Source: Thiogranum sp. (GTDB lineage Bacteria > Pseudomonadota > Gammaproteobacteria > DSM-19610). From it: 64,000 nucleotides of DNA. The notes below the pieces were generated by a model. That model made no database searches. It was not told the origin of the DNA and saw nothing but the letters and a program-made list of their open reading frames with translations. Below, piece by piece: positions 27,061-35,380 of the stretch (its first letter is position 1; each line of letters begins with the position of its first letter). The stretch is taken from NCBI GenBank assembly GCA_030148805.1, contig JASBSS010000007.1:62001-126000 (forward strand), in the 5' to 3' direction. The position numbers and the translations under genes are program-made.

Positions 27061-27944
27061 ACGCTGGCTTTCAACGTCGCCGATGGCGCGTCATCGCCCG
27101 ATTCGACCGCCAGCGGCACCTGGTCGCGGTGGTCTTTCAAGATACGCTCGGGACTGGTGCGCACGTGGGTGAAATACAGCGGCAGACCCACGAAGACGAA
27201 ACCACCCACGAGATTACCCAGTGCGGTGGGTAGTTCGTTCCAGATGATGTATTCCATGAAGGTGAAGCCGCCACCCATGATCATCGAAAAGGGGAACAGG
27301 AACATGTTGACGATGGAGTGCTCGAAGCCCATGAAGAAGAACAACATGATCGGCATCCACATGGCCGCCATCTTGCCGGTGGCCGAGCTGGAAATCATGG
27401 CGCCCACCACCCCCATGGAAACCATCCAGTTGCACAACATGCCGCGGATAAAGATGGTGAACCAACCCTCGACACCGAATGCCTTGTAGCCCAGGGTACG
27501 GGCCTCCCCGATATGGGACACCTTGGCGGCAATGGCGCCCCCATCGGTATTGTAACCGTACGTCAGGATGAACGACATCATGAATGCCACCGACAACGCG
27601 CCGGCGAAGTTGCCGACGAAGACCAACCCCCAGTTCCTAAGAACCTGCCCCACGGTCACCCCGGGGCGCTTGTCGAGCAGCGCCAACGGAACCAGCGTGA
27701 ACACGCCCGTGAGCAGATCGAACTTCATCAGGTACAGCATGATGAAACCGACCGGGAACAGCACCGCGCCGACAAGCGGCGAGCCGGTCTTGGTGGCGAC
27801 GGTGATGGCGAATACAGCGGCCAGGGCCAGAATCGCGCCAGCCATGAATGCCCGGATCAGCGTATCCTTGGCAGACATGTAGACTTTGGATTCCCCCTGA
27901 TCGACCATCTTGGTAACGAATTCACTGGGTTCTAGATATGACAC
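27057..27944 (-). CDS. Formate/nitrite transporter family channel
   Basis: The product is 295 residues from a GTG preceded by GAGGGAGC, giving the usual start SYLEPSEFVTKMVDQGESKV. The frame is open 25 codons upstream. Six transmembrane segments and the family loops DTLIRAFMAGAILALAAVFA, GNFAGALSVAFMMSF, GMLCNWMVSMGVVG and FFFMGFEHSIVNMFLFP are seen, including the gating and selectivity histidine in GFEHS. It conducts small monovalent anions such as nitrite or formate. Being first in the operon with cynS, cyanate or bicarbonate transport is also possible but unproved. Confidence 0.9.
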   Translation of the reverse strand: MSYLEPSEFVTKMVDQGESKVYMSAKDTLIRAFMAGAILALAAVFAITVATKTGSPLVGAVLFPVGFIMLYLMKFDLLTGVFTLVPLALLDKRPGVTVGQVLRNWGLVFVGNFAGALSVAFMMSFILTYGYNTDGGAIAAKVSHIGEARTLGYKAFGVEGWFTIFIRGMLCNWMVSMGVVGAMISSSATGKMAAMWMPIMLFFFMGFEHSIVNMFLFPFSMIMGGGFTFMEYIIWNELPTALGNLVGGFVFVGLPLYFTHVRTSPERILKDHRDQVPLAVESGDDAPSATLKASV

Positions 27945-28108
27945 GGAAAGCTCCCTCTCAACTATGATTTGCGCGTTCGCGACAGAATTTGCCCCAGGCA
28001 CGACCTTGCGCTCCGCCACTGCCGCCGCCCGGCGCGCAGGCCCCTGGTGATCTCGAATCGCAGGGAGTCAATTACCGTGCCAATTCCTAATGCACTGAAT
28101 TTGTGCGG

Positions 28109-28133
28109 TTTTGGCAAAAACCCTTTGCCAAAA
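28109..28133. repeat. Perfect 10-base inverted repeat in a divergent promoter region
   Basis: TTTTGGCAAA and TTTGCCAAAA are separated by five bases. It lies between the leftward channel-kinase-cyanase operon and the rightward response regulator gene, a position suited to an operator for either. The GG-to-GC spacing is two bases too long for a sigma-54 promoter. Confidence 0.55.
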
Positions 28134-28309
28134 TCCGGGCTTGAACGCACCAAATTGGCCAGACTTGCACGAACGTGGGGCGGCCGACGGCCCATTGCGT
28201 GGCACGGCGGGCGGGCATGGCGGCCGCACTGCCCGGACTTTTCCCGTGATACGATTCCCTCGCCGACCGGCTTCCCTTACCGCCCATTTTTCGTCCAGGA
28301 CGCATGGCC

Positions 28310-29299
28310 ATGGCGACACAAATACTGATCTGTGACGATTCCCGCTTTGCCTGCAAGCAACTCGCCCGCTCGCTGCCAAAGCACTGGGACGCTGCGATCC
28401 GTTTCGCTGGCAACGGCGAGGAGGCACTCGCGATCATTCGTGCCGGCCAGGCCGAACTGCTGTTCCTGGACCTCAACATGCCGGTCATGGACGGGTATCG
28501 GGTACTGGAGATCATCCGCAAGGAGGATCTGCCCACCCTGGTGATCGTGGTTTCGGGCGACGTCCAACCCGAAGCGCAGGCCCGGGTGCGGAAACTGGGG
28601 GCACTTGCCTTCATCAAGAAACCCGTCGACCCTCGCTTGGTGCAGACCCTATTGAGCGAGTACGGCATCGAGATTGAACATAGCGCCGGGCGGAGCGAAC
28701 CGGATATCGACATCAGCCAAGGCGACTGCTACCAGGAAATCGCCAATGTCGCGATGGGCCGCGCCGCGGATCTGCTGGCGCGCGTGCTGGGCGCGTTCGT
28801 GCGCCTGCCGGTGCCCAGGGTGAGCATGGCCACCATTCCCGAGCTGCGACAACTATTGGCAAAAGTGGACCGGGAGGCTGGTGTCATCGCCGCCAACCAG
28901 GGTTTCATCGGCGCCGGCATCGCTGGGGAAGCGTTTCTGCTGCTCGACCCATCCGATCTGCCTGACATCGCCGAGCTGCTCAAGTACCGGGCCGCCCTTA
29001 CCGCGCAGGCAGAGCTGGAACTGCTGATGGATCTGTCCGGAATCCTGATCGCCGCCTGCCTCAACGGCATTGCCCATCAGCTGGATATCAGCTTCAGCCA
29101 GGGACCACCCACCGTCTGGCGCCGCGGTGACAGACTCGGCGAACGGGTCGAACTCAACGTCTCGCACTGGGAAAAGGTATTGACCGTGGAAATCGAGTAC
29201 CTCATCGAGACAAAGGATATTCGCTGCACGCTGGTGCTGCTCTTTACCGAAGACTCCCTTCCCGCGCTCGACGAAAGAGTCTCCTATATCAGCCTCTGA
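28310..29299 (+). CDS. Response regulator with CheC/CheX-like C-terminal domain
   Basis: The protein is 329 residues. The receiver domain occupies 1-125, with the acidic pair in ICDDSRF, phospho-acceptor Asp54 (LLFLDLNMPVMDG), VVSG and the KKP lysine. The C-terminal 200 residues (ELRQLLAKVDREAGVIAANQ, GFIGAGIAGEAFLLLDPSDL, ELELLMDLSGILIAACLNGI) resemble CheC/CheX phosphatase-type domains of chemotaxis. The second ATG is used here because AGGA is at the right distance. It is followed after nine bases by a diguanylate cyclase gene, so the pair probably links phosphorylation to cyclic-di-GMP. Confidence 0.85.
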   Translation: MATQILICDDSRFACKQLARSLPKHWDAAIRFAGNGEEALAIIRAGQAELLFLDLNMPVMDGYRVLEIIRKEDLPTLVIVVSGDVQPEAQARVRKLGALAFIKKPVDPRLVQTLLSEYGIEIEHSAGRSEPDIDISQGDCYQEIANVAMGRAADLLARVLGAFVRLPVPRVSMATIPELRQLLAKVDREAGVIAANQGFIGAGIAGEAFLLLDPSDLPDIAELLKYRAALTAQAELELLMDLSGILIAACLNGIAHQLDISFSQGPPTVWRRGDRLGERVELNVSHWEKVLTVEIEYLIETKDIRCTLVLLFTEDSLPALDERVSYISL

Positions 29300-29308
29300 A
29301 CGCCTGAC

Positions 29309-30286
29309 ATGGACAAGCACGGCATCGGCAATATCCACTGGCAGCTCGACATGCTACAGACCATCGACGTCGGCCTGGTCGTGGTCGACCGCGACTACAG
29401 TATCAAACTGTGGAACGGCTTCATGGCCAATCACAGCGGGCTTTCCCCCACCTCGGCACTGGGACGGAACCTCTTCGAGCTGTTTCCCGATATCGCGCCG
29501 GAGTGGTTCAAGCGCAAAGCGGAATCGGTCTTTTTGCTCAAGAACCGCAGTTTCTGCCACTGGGAACAGCGCCCCTATCTGTTTCGCTTCAAGCCCTACC
29601 GGCCGATCACCGGTATCGCTGAATTCATGTACCAGAATATCACCCTGATCCCGATCTCTTCGGCCGACGGACGGATCGACCAATTGGGTATTATCGTCTA
29701 CGATGTAACCGACACCGCGGTGGGAAAACGACAATTGCGCCAGGCCAACGAACAACTGGCGAGGCTGAGCCGCACCGACAGTCTCACTCAACTGAACAAC
29801 CGCGGGTACTGGGAGCAGGCGGTCGCACGGGAATACCTGCGTACGCTGCGCACCGGCTCCCAGGCGTGCCTGGTGATGTTCGATATCGACCATTTCAAAC
29901 GGGTCAACGACGAGTATGGCCATCCGGCCGGCGATGCCGCGATTCGCCGTACCGCCCAAATGCTCAACGACACCATCAGGGCGACCGATATCGCCGGGCG
30001 CTACGGCGGCGAGGAGTTCGGCATCGTGCTCGTGGATACCGATACCGAAGGCGCACGGGTGCTGACCGAGCGTTTGCGCAAGGCGGTCGAGACGATGACC
30101 GTCGAACACGAGCAACAGAGAATCCGCTTCACCATCAGCCTTGGGATCGCACCGTTGCGGGGCGATCTCCCCGGTTACGAACAATGGATCGCGCGCGCCG
30201 ATCAGGCGCTCTATCAGGCCAAGCAGGCGGGACGCAACCGAGTGGTGATATTCCAAGTGCCCGCCCACGACCCGCAGGGGGCATGA
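29309..30286 (+). CDS. PAS-GGDEF diguanylate cyclase
   Basis: The protein is 325 residues. A PAS sensor domain is at about 12-135 (TIDVGLVVVDRDYSIKLWNG) and a short coil at 138-155. The GGDEF domain follows, with the active motif GGEEF at 233-237 and an inhibitory I-site RATD at 224-227, exactly five residues upstream. It should therefore synthesise cyclic-di-GMP with product inhibition. No membrane segments are seen. It lies immediately after the CheC-like response regulator and is probably controlled by it. Confidence 0.93.
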   Translation: MDKHGIGNIHWQLDMLQTIDVGLVVVDRDYSIKLWNGFMANHSGLSPTSALGRNLFELFPDIAPEWFKRKAESVFLLKNRSFCHWEQRPYLFRFKPYRPITGIAEFMYQNITLIPISSADGRIDQLGIIVYDVTDTAVGKRQLRQANEQLARLSRTDSLTQLNNRGYWEQAVAREYLRTLRTGSQACLVMFDIDHFKRVNDEYGHPAGDAAIRRTAQMLNDTIRATDIAGRYGGEEFGIVLVDTDTEGARVLTERLRKAVETMTVEHEQQRIRFTISLGIAPLRGDLPGYEQWIARADQALYQAKQAGRNRVVIFQVPAHDPQGA

Positions 30287-30523
30287 CGCCCGCTGCCCGT
30301 GGCGCCGTCCGTACGGACAGACCGCCACGCACTGGACATCACAGAGAGTGGAGTATCGATAACCGCGAGTCCGTTGAGTACACGGGATACCCCGCGCGAT
30401 TCGTCGCGGCGGAGCTTAAATGAACGCGGCCACCGCCGCCTCCCTCGGCCACGCCCCTCGTGCAAACCCCTGAATTACCCTACACATATACGATTTTCGA
30501 TGCAAAACCAATAATTCATCGAT

Positions 30524-30552
30524 TTGAATAAAGACTCCCTCCCGGGCATACT
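30524..30552 (+). promoter_or_regulatory. Probable sulP promoter
   Basis: TTGAAT and CATACT are 17 bases apart in a lower-GC patch about 70 bases before the SulP start. The rest of the 340-base gap between the cyclase and the transporter shows no gene. Confidence 0.5.
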
Positions 30553-30623
30553 GCGCCGTTGGATCACGCCCGGACTTCGACGACGACACCATGAGGTCTC
30601 GCCTCAGAGGCGAGGAACGAAGT

Positions 30624-32762
30624 ATGCACGCGTTACTTTATAATCTAATGCCCTTCCTGCGCTGGTTTCCGATGACCCGGGACGGCCTGCGCGCCGACCT
30701 GTTCGCCGGCGTCACGGTGGCCCTGGTGCTGGTGCCGCAAAGCATGGCCTACGCCCAGCTGGCGGGCCTGCCGGTGGTGTATGGACTGTACGCCTCCTTC
30801 GTGCCGGTGATCGTCGCCTCGCTCTGGGGCTCGTCCAGTCAGTTGCACACCGGGCCCGTGGCCATGCTCTCGTTGATGAGCGCCGCCGCGCTGATCCCCT
30901 TCGCCAGCCCCGGGAGCGCCGACTTCATCGAACTGTCGATCATGCTGGCGCTGATGGTCGGGGTGCTGCGCCTGGCGCTGGGACTGTTTCGCCTGGGCGC
31001 CATCGTCAATCTACTCTCCAGCCCCGTGATCGTCGGCTTCACCAACGCCGCGGCCCTGATCATCGGCCTGTCACAGTTGAGCAAGGTGATCGGCGTGCCC
31101 TTCCCGCGCACCGACACCTATCTGGAGGATCTGGCGCGCGTGGTGATGCAGATCCCTGAAATGCATTTCAGTACCGCCGGCTTTGCCATCGCCGCCTGGC
31201 TGCTGATCGTCGTACTGCGCAAGAAAGTGCCCTCGATGCCGGGGGTGCTGGCGGCCGTGGTGTTGGCCACGCTGGTCAGCGCCCTGATCGGTTACGAGGA
31301 AAAGCTGGACATCGCCAGCGAGCAAATCCAGGATCCCGCAGTGGTCGGCGCCGTGCGTGCCTACGACGACGCCCACCGCCGCATCGGCGAACTCACCGAC
31401 GAACTGGCCGAGCTGAACCGACGCGCCGACGAACTGGAGGCCAAGGGCGGCCTGGAACGCATCGAGCAGGCGGCCAACCTGCGCGCCCACGGCGTGGTGA
31501 TCAAACAGCAGCTCAAACAGCTGAAGGCGGAAAACACCCAGCGCCGCGTCAGCCTGCACGCGATGAGCCTGGCGAGTGTCACCACCCCGGACGGTCAGCA
31601 GCACTTCTATCCGCGCAAGCGGGTCCCCGAGGGGCTGGAGGCCGACGCCAACGTCTGGCGCTTTGACGGCGTGAACGAGAGCGACGTGGTGCTCTCGGCG
31701 GGCGGCGCGGTGGTCGGCAAGATCCCGGAGGGGCTACCCAGCCTGGCGGTGCCCACGGTGCACTGGGAACTGCTGTTCGCCCTGTTGCCCGCGGCCATTG
31801 TCATGGCGCTGATCGGTTTCATGGAAGCGACCTCCATCTCCAAGGCCATCGCCACCAGCACCGGTGAGCGCGTCGACACCAGCAAGGAGCTGGTCGGCCA
31901 GGGCCTGGCGAACATCGCCGGCAGTTTCTTCGGCTCGTATACCGTCAGCGGTTCGTTTTCGCGCTCGGCGGTGGCCGCGCGCACCGGCGCCAAGACCGGC
32001 CTGTTCGCCATCATCAGCGCGCTGGCGGTGGTGATGGTATTGCTGTTTTTCACCGCCTACCTGTACCACCTGCCACAGGCCGTACTGGCGGTGATCGTGA
32101 TGATGGCGGTGTTCAGCCTGATCCGCATCCAACCGCTGCTGCAGGCATGGAAGGTGGACCGGGTCAGCGCGTCGATCGGCATCATCACCTTCGTGGCGAC
32201 CCTGCTGATGGCGCCCTCGATCGCCAACGGCATCCTGCTGGGGGTGGCGCTGACCGTGCTCCACTACCTGATCCGTGTCATGAAACCGCGCGCCGAAATC
32301 GTCTCGCGCAAAGCCGACGGCACGCTGGGCGGGATTCGCGCCCACGGGCTGGAACCGCTCAGCGAAAGCTTCGTGCCGGTGCGCTTCGACGGCTCGCTGA
32401 GCTTCATCAACGTCGCCTACTTCGAGGACATCATCCTGGAGGCGCACAGCGAATACCCCAATGCGCAGGTCATTCTGGTAGTGGCCAGCGGCATCAACGA
32501 CATCGACGCCTCCGGCGAGGAGAAGATCCGCGAAATCGCCAAGCGCCTGCGCGATGTCGGCGTCACCCTGGTCTTCAGCAGCCTCAAGCACCAGGTGTGG
32601 AAAGTGCTGGTACGCAGCGGGCTGGTCGAAGAGCTGGGCATGGACTGCTTCTATCCCGACAAGCAGACGGCGCTCAAGACCTTGTGCCAGCGCTACGGCG
32701 GTCGTTGCCGGGAGATGGGGATGGGCGCACCGGAGGAAGGCGCGGTGACTGCGGAGGCCTGA
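30624..32762 (+). CDS. SulP-family anion transporter with coiled-coil insert and STAS domain
   Basis: The protein is 712 residues from the ATG after GAGGAACGAAGT. The SulP membrane domain begins LRADLFAGVTVALVLVPQSM and includes GLYASFVPVIVASLWGSSSQ and SSPVIVGFTNAAALIIGLSQ. The domain continues at FMEATSISKAIATSTGERVD. A cytoplasmic STAS domain occupies about 560-690 (PVRFDGSLSFINVAYFEDII). Unusually, residues about 224-365 form a charged coiled coil (RIGELTDELAELNRRADELE and VIKQQLKQLKAENTQRRVSL) plus a small beta segment. In other SulP proteins only a short loop separates membrane helices here. The substrate is probably sulfate or bicarbonate; the sequence does not decide. Confidence 0.9.
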   Translation: MHALLYNLMPFLRWFPMTRDGLRADLFAGVTVALVLVPQSMAYAQLAGLPVVYGLYASFVPVIVASLWGSSSQLHTGPVAMLSLMSAAALIPFASPGSADFIELSIMLALMVGVLRLALGLFRLGAIVNLLSSPVIVGFTNAAALIIGLSQLSKVIGVPFPRTDTYLEDLARVVMQIPEMHFSTAGFAIAAWLLIVVLRKKVPSMPGVLAAVVLATLVSALIGYEEKLDIASEQIQDPAVVGAVRAYDDAHRRIGELTDELAELNRRADELEAKGGLERIEQAANLRAHGVVIKQQLKQLKAENTQRRVSLHAMSLASVTTPDGQQHFYPRKRVPEGLEADANVWRFDGVNESDVVLSAGGAVVGKIPEGLPSLAVPTVHWELLFALLPAAIVMALIGFMEATSISKAIATSTGERVDTSKELVGQGLANIAGSFFGSYTVSGSFSRSAVAARTGAKTGLFAIISALAVVMVLLFFTAYLYHLPQAVLAVIVMMAVFSLIRIQPLLQAWKVDRVSASIGIITFVATLLMAPSIANGILLGVALTVLHYLIRVMKPRAEIVSRKADGTLGGIRAHGLEPLSESFVPVRFDGSLSFINVAYFEDIILEAHSEYPNAQVILVVASGINDIDASGEEKIREIAKRLRDVGVTLVFSSLKHQVWKVLVRSGLVEELGMDCFYPDKQTALKTLCQRYGGRCREMGMGAPEEGAVTAEA

Positions 32763-33143
32763 ATGCGGCCATGTCGCGCCACACCTGACCGCTGCGGCTT
32801 GCGAGCGAAAATGCGGCCTGTCTCTATCCGGCAGAATTCGGCGCTCGTCCCACGCCCCGCTCAGAATGAACCGGATTTCAACAGCCTAGCGCCGGTGTAA
32901 AACCGGCTCAGGCGGTACTCGCGCTGGCGATCGACACCTAGAGCACAGCTATCGGATCCGGACCGGGATAGCGCGTAGGCCCTCGCCGCCGCCCTATTCC
33001 CCTCCAATCTTCCAGCGCACAAGTTGGAGCGGCCCGGCCGGACAACCCCACTTTTATCCAATCCGATGATGGTCAAAGAAAAATAGAAATCCGACCCCCA
33101 AGCCGCGGGCGTTAGAAAAACGAAAAAAAGCCGTTCGCATGCC
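32763..33143. other. Intergenic region with no recognised gene
   Basis: Short frames on either strand have no family features. The stretch becomes A-rich (GAAAAACGAAAAAAAG) just before the marR promoter. No clear Rho-independent terminator for the transporter gene was found. Confidence 0.4.
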
Positions 33144-33172
33144 TTGACTATAGTTCACATACGAACTATATT
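33144..33172 (+). promoter_or_regulatory. marR promoter with overlapping operator
   Basis: TTGACT and TATATT lie 17 bases apart. The inverted repeat TATAGTTC-ACATAC-GAACTATA (33149-33170) fills the spacer and overlaps both boxes, so a bound MarR dimer would block polymerase. The ATG of marR is 30 bases downstream. Confidence 0.8.
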
Positions 33173-33201
33173 TACACCCACATTCAACCCCGATCATAGC
33201 C

Positions 33202-33648
33202 ATGAGCCGCTACGACACCGACAAGATCCTGGGCGAACCCTGGTTGCCACTGATGCGGGAACTGGTATGGGCCTATCAAGCCTTTTCCCAGTACTCCAAT
33301 CAGCATGTGAAAAGCCTGGGCCTGACGCCGCCTCAGTTCGATGTCATCGCCACCCTGGGCAATACCGAGGGCCTGCCGTTCAAGGAGCTGGGCGAGAAGA
33401 CCTTGATCACCAAAGGTTCGCTCACGGGCATCGTCGATCGCATGGAACGCCAGGGCTGGATACAACGGGTGACTTCCCATGAAGACCGCCGTTCGACCCT
33501 GGCCCGTCTGACCCCCAAGGGCCAGAAACTGTTCCAACAGGTGTTTCCGCAGCATCTGGAGCATTTGGCAAGCGCATTCAAACGCCTCGATGGGACCGAC
33601 CGCTCACAGCTGATCGCCCAGTTGAGAAAATTGCGGCAATGCTTTTAA
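33202..33648 (+). CDS. MarR-family transcriptional regulator
   Basis: The protein is 148 residues. The winged helix-turn-helix spans the middle: LTPPQFDVIATLGNTEGLPF, KELGEKTLITKGSLTGIVDR, MERQGWIQRVTSHEDRRSTL with the DRR wing. It is expected to repress itself through the inverted repeat at its own promoter. A related half-site in the next promoter suggests that it also controls the YceI, membrane-protein and dioxygenase genes downstream. The ligand is unknown. Many relatives sense phenolic compounds, which would suit the neighbouring dioxygenase. Confidence 0.88.
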   Translation: MSRYDTDKILGEPWLPLMRELVWAYQAFSQYSNQHVKSLGLTPPQFDVIATLGNTEGLPFKELGEKTLITKGSLTGIVDRMERQGWIQRVTSHEDRRSTLARLTPKGQKLFQQVFPQHLEHLASAFKRLDGTDRSQLIAQLRKLRQCF

Positions 33649-33652
33649 AGCT

Positions 33653-33680
33653 TTGCCTATTTAATACGTATACGTACTAT
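33653..33680 (+). promoter_or_regulatory. Promoter with palindromic spacer, probable second MarR target
   Basis: TTGCCT and TACTAT are 16 bases apart. The spacer and -10 include the perfect palindrome TACGTATACGTA (33665-33676). ATACGTACTAT here matches ATACGAACTAT in the marR operator at ten of eleven bases. It lies just after the marR stop and before the yceI gene. Confidence 0.55.
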
Positions 33681-33958
33681 CTATAGACGAACAGATAACC
33701 GGAGTCCATGACCATGCCGTACCCACTCTGCCCCCCTTCCCGAGCACACCCGACGACACAGGGTGCGCCGTTCTTCGCCCGACCCCGATTTGCGCCCCGG
33801 GTGCCGCGCGCAGTGTCAGGGGGAGGACCCAAAATCGGAAATTCCGGGTGCCCGGAAGGTCGCCTGGCGCGACTACCCCGCGCCCCGGAGTTCCATCGTC
33901 GCGCGACACGCGCACACCCCCAAGTCGTGTAAAACCCCCAATGCAAGGAGAGACCATC

Positions 33959-34549
33959 ATGCAAACACGTATCAAGACAGCCATTGCCGGCCTGACCCTC
34001 ATCGCTGCGCTCGGCGCCGCACCGCTCTACGCGGACCCGGCGGCAGCGGGAACCTATAAGATCGATCCTCAGCACACCAGTGTCCACTTTCAGGTGAACC
34101 ATCTGGGGTTCAGTGAAGTGGTGGGGCGTTTCAACGACCTCTCGGGCAAGATCCACTTGCAACCCAACGGCAAGTCCAGCGTCGACGTGGAGATCCAGAC
34201 GGCCAGCGTGGATACGAATTACGACAAACGTGACGATCATCTGCGCAGCCCGGACTTCTTCAACGCGAAACTCTACCCCGTCATCCGCTTCACCTCTGAG
34301 AAGGTGTCGTTCAACAAAAACGGCGAACCCGAAAAACTCACCGGCGAACTCACGCTGCACGGAAAGACCAGACCGGTGACACTGAGTATCCAACCGGTAG
34401 GGGCCGGCGACGACCCCTGGGGCGGGTATCGCGTAGGGTACAAGGCCACGGGCGTCATCAAACGCTCCGACTACGGCATGAATTTCATGCAGGGCGGCAT
34501 CGGTGATGACATCGCCATCGACCTGAACATCGAAGCCATCAAAATCTAG
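33959..34549 (+). CDS. YceI-family periplasmic protein
   Basis: The protein is 196 residues. It has a signal peptide (MQTRIKTAIAGLTLIAALGA, cleaved after YADPAAA region) and a single YceI lipocalin-like barrel: GTYKIDPQHTSVHFQVNHLG, VDVEIQTASVDTNYDKRDDH, LRSPDFFNAKLYPVIRFTSE, and YGMNFMQGGIGDDIAIDLNI. The family binds isoprenoid chains such as polyprenols or quinones in the periplasm. AAGGAGAGACCATC precedes the ATG. The roughly 300 bases between marR and this gene contain its promoter but no credible gene. The short frame there starting at 33708 looks like chance. Confidence 0.92.
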   Translation: MQTRIKTAIAGLTLIAALGAAPLYADPAAAGTYKIDPQHTSVHFQVNHLGFSEVVGRFNDLSGKIHLQPNGKSSVDVEIQTASVDTNYDKRDDHLRSPDFFNAKLYPVIRFTSEKVSFNKNGEPEKLTGELTLHGKTRPVTLSIQPVGAGDDPWGGYRVGYKATGVIKRSDYGMNFMQGGIGDDIAIDLNIEAIKI

Positions 34550-34601
34550 GCCGAGGGCGCGCCCGGCCCGGTCGCCGGGCGCGCACCCGCGTATCGACGC
34601 C

Positions 34602-35369
34602 ATGAATACTATCGCCCAACTTCTGCTACCGGCTTTGATTCTGCCCGCGCTATTCTCGTTCAGCCTGCTGGGGCTGGGCAGGCGCCACCCCGCCGTCCAC
34701 AAGGTGCTGATTCTGGCCTGGCTGCCGTCCTATCTCTGGATCAACGGCGTGCCGGAGTTCCTGTCGCGCGACGCCACCCATTGGTTGTGGTTGGTGGCGC
34801 TGCTGGCCGCCGCAGCGGCGTTCCTCCAGCGCCGCGCTCCGCGCAGCGCGGCGCAGACGGCGCTATTGCTCGCCGGTCTGCTGACCGTCGTCTGGCCTCT
34901 CGCCCACTTGCTCACAGCGGGGTTCGCACTGGGCCTCGGCGCGACCCTGCTGATCGGCGCGTCGCTCCATTACTTCGCCGACCACCGCTCCTCCCTGCCG
35001 GTAACGACCACCGCCGTAAGCCTGGCCGGTCTCGGTCTGGTGTCAGCGTTCGGGGGCAGCCTGCTCGTAGGCCAGTTGGCGATTGCGCTGGCGGTGCTCC
35101 TGAGCGGGTTCTCGCTGGTTGAAATCTTCCGCCTGCCGTTGCGAGACCGGTTCCCGCTCGAACTTCTGGGGCCCTTGTTCACCCTCTACCTGGTGTTGCT
35201 GCTCATCGGGCAGGTCTACGCCGACCTGCCGCTCGGCCCGGTGGCGCTGTTGCTCATCGCGCCGGCGGCCGGTGTGGTGCCGCGCTGGCGCTACGGCGTG
35301 CTGGTCAGTGCGGCGCTGGCCGTTGCCGCGCTAGCGTGGTCACTGGCAGGCGGTAGCGCCGCAAGCTAA
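34602..35369 (+). CDS. Uncharacterised polytopic membrane protein
   Basis: The protein is 255 residues with about seven or eight hydrophobic segments spread over its length and only short charged loops. Conserved-looking features include HKVLILAWLPSYLWINGVPE in the first loop and LHYFADHRSSLPVTTTAVSL in the middle. I do not recognise the family. It lies 52 bases after yceI and 11 bases before the dioxygenase, so it is likely co-transcribed with both. Confidence 0.7.
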   Translation: MNTIAQLLLPALILPALFSFSLLGLGRRHPAVHKVLILAWLPSYLWINGVPEFLSRDATHWLWLVALLAAAAAFLQRRAPRSAAQTALLLAGLLTVVWPLAHLLTAGFALGLGATLLIGASLHYFADHRSSLPVTTTAVSLAGLGLVSAFGGSLLVGQLAIALAVLLSGFSLVEIFRLPLRDRFPLELLGPLFTLYLVLLLIGQVYADLPLGPVALLLIAPAAGVVPRWRYGVLVSAALAVAALAWSLAGGSAAS

Positions 35370-35380
35370 GCCAGGCCTGC

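Noticed and set aside
28109-28133. Sigma-54 promoter (TGGCA...TTGC) at the inverted repeat
   Set aside because: Twelve bases separate GG and GC instead of the required ten.
33708-33932. Possible 74-residue gene between marR and yceI
   Set aside because: It has a fair GGAGTCC before the ATG, but the product is proline/arginine-rich without any family feature and reads like GC-driven chance coding.
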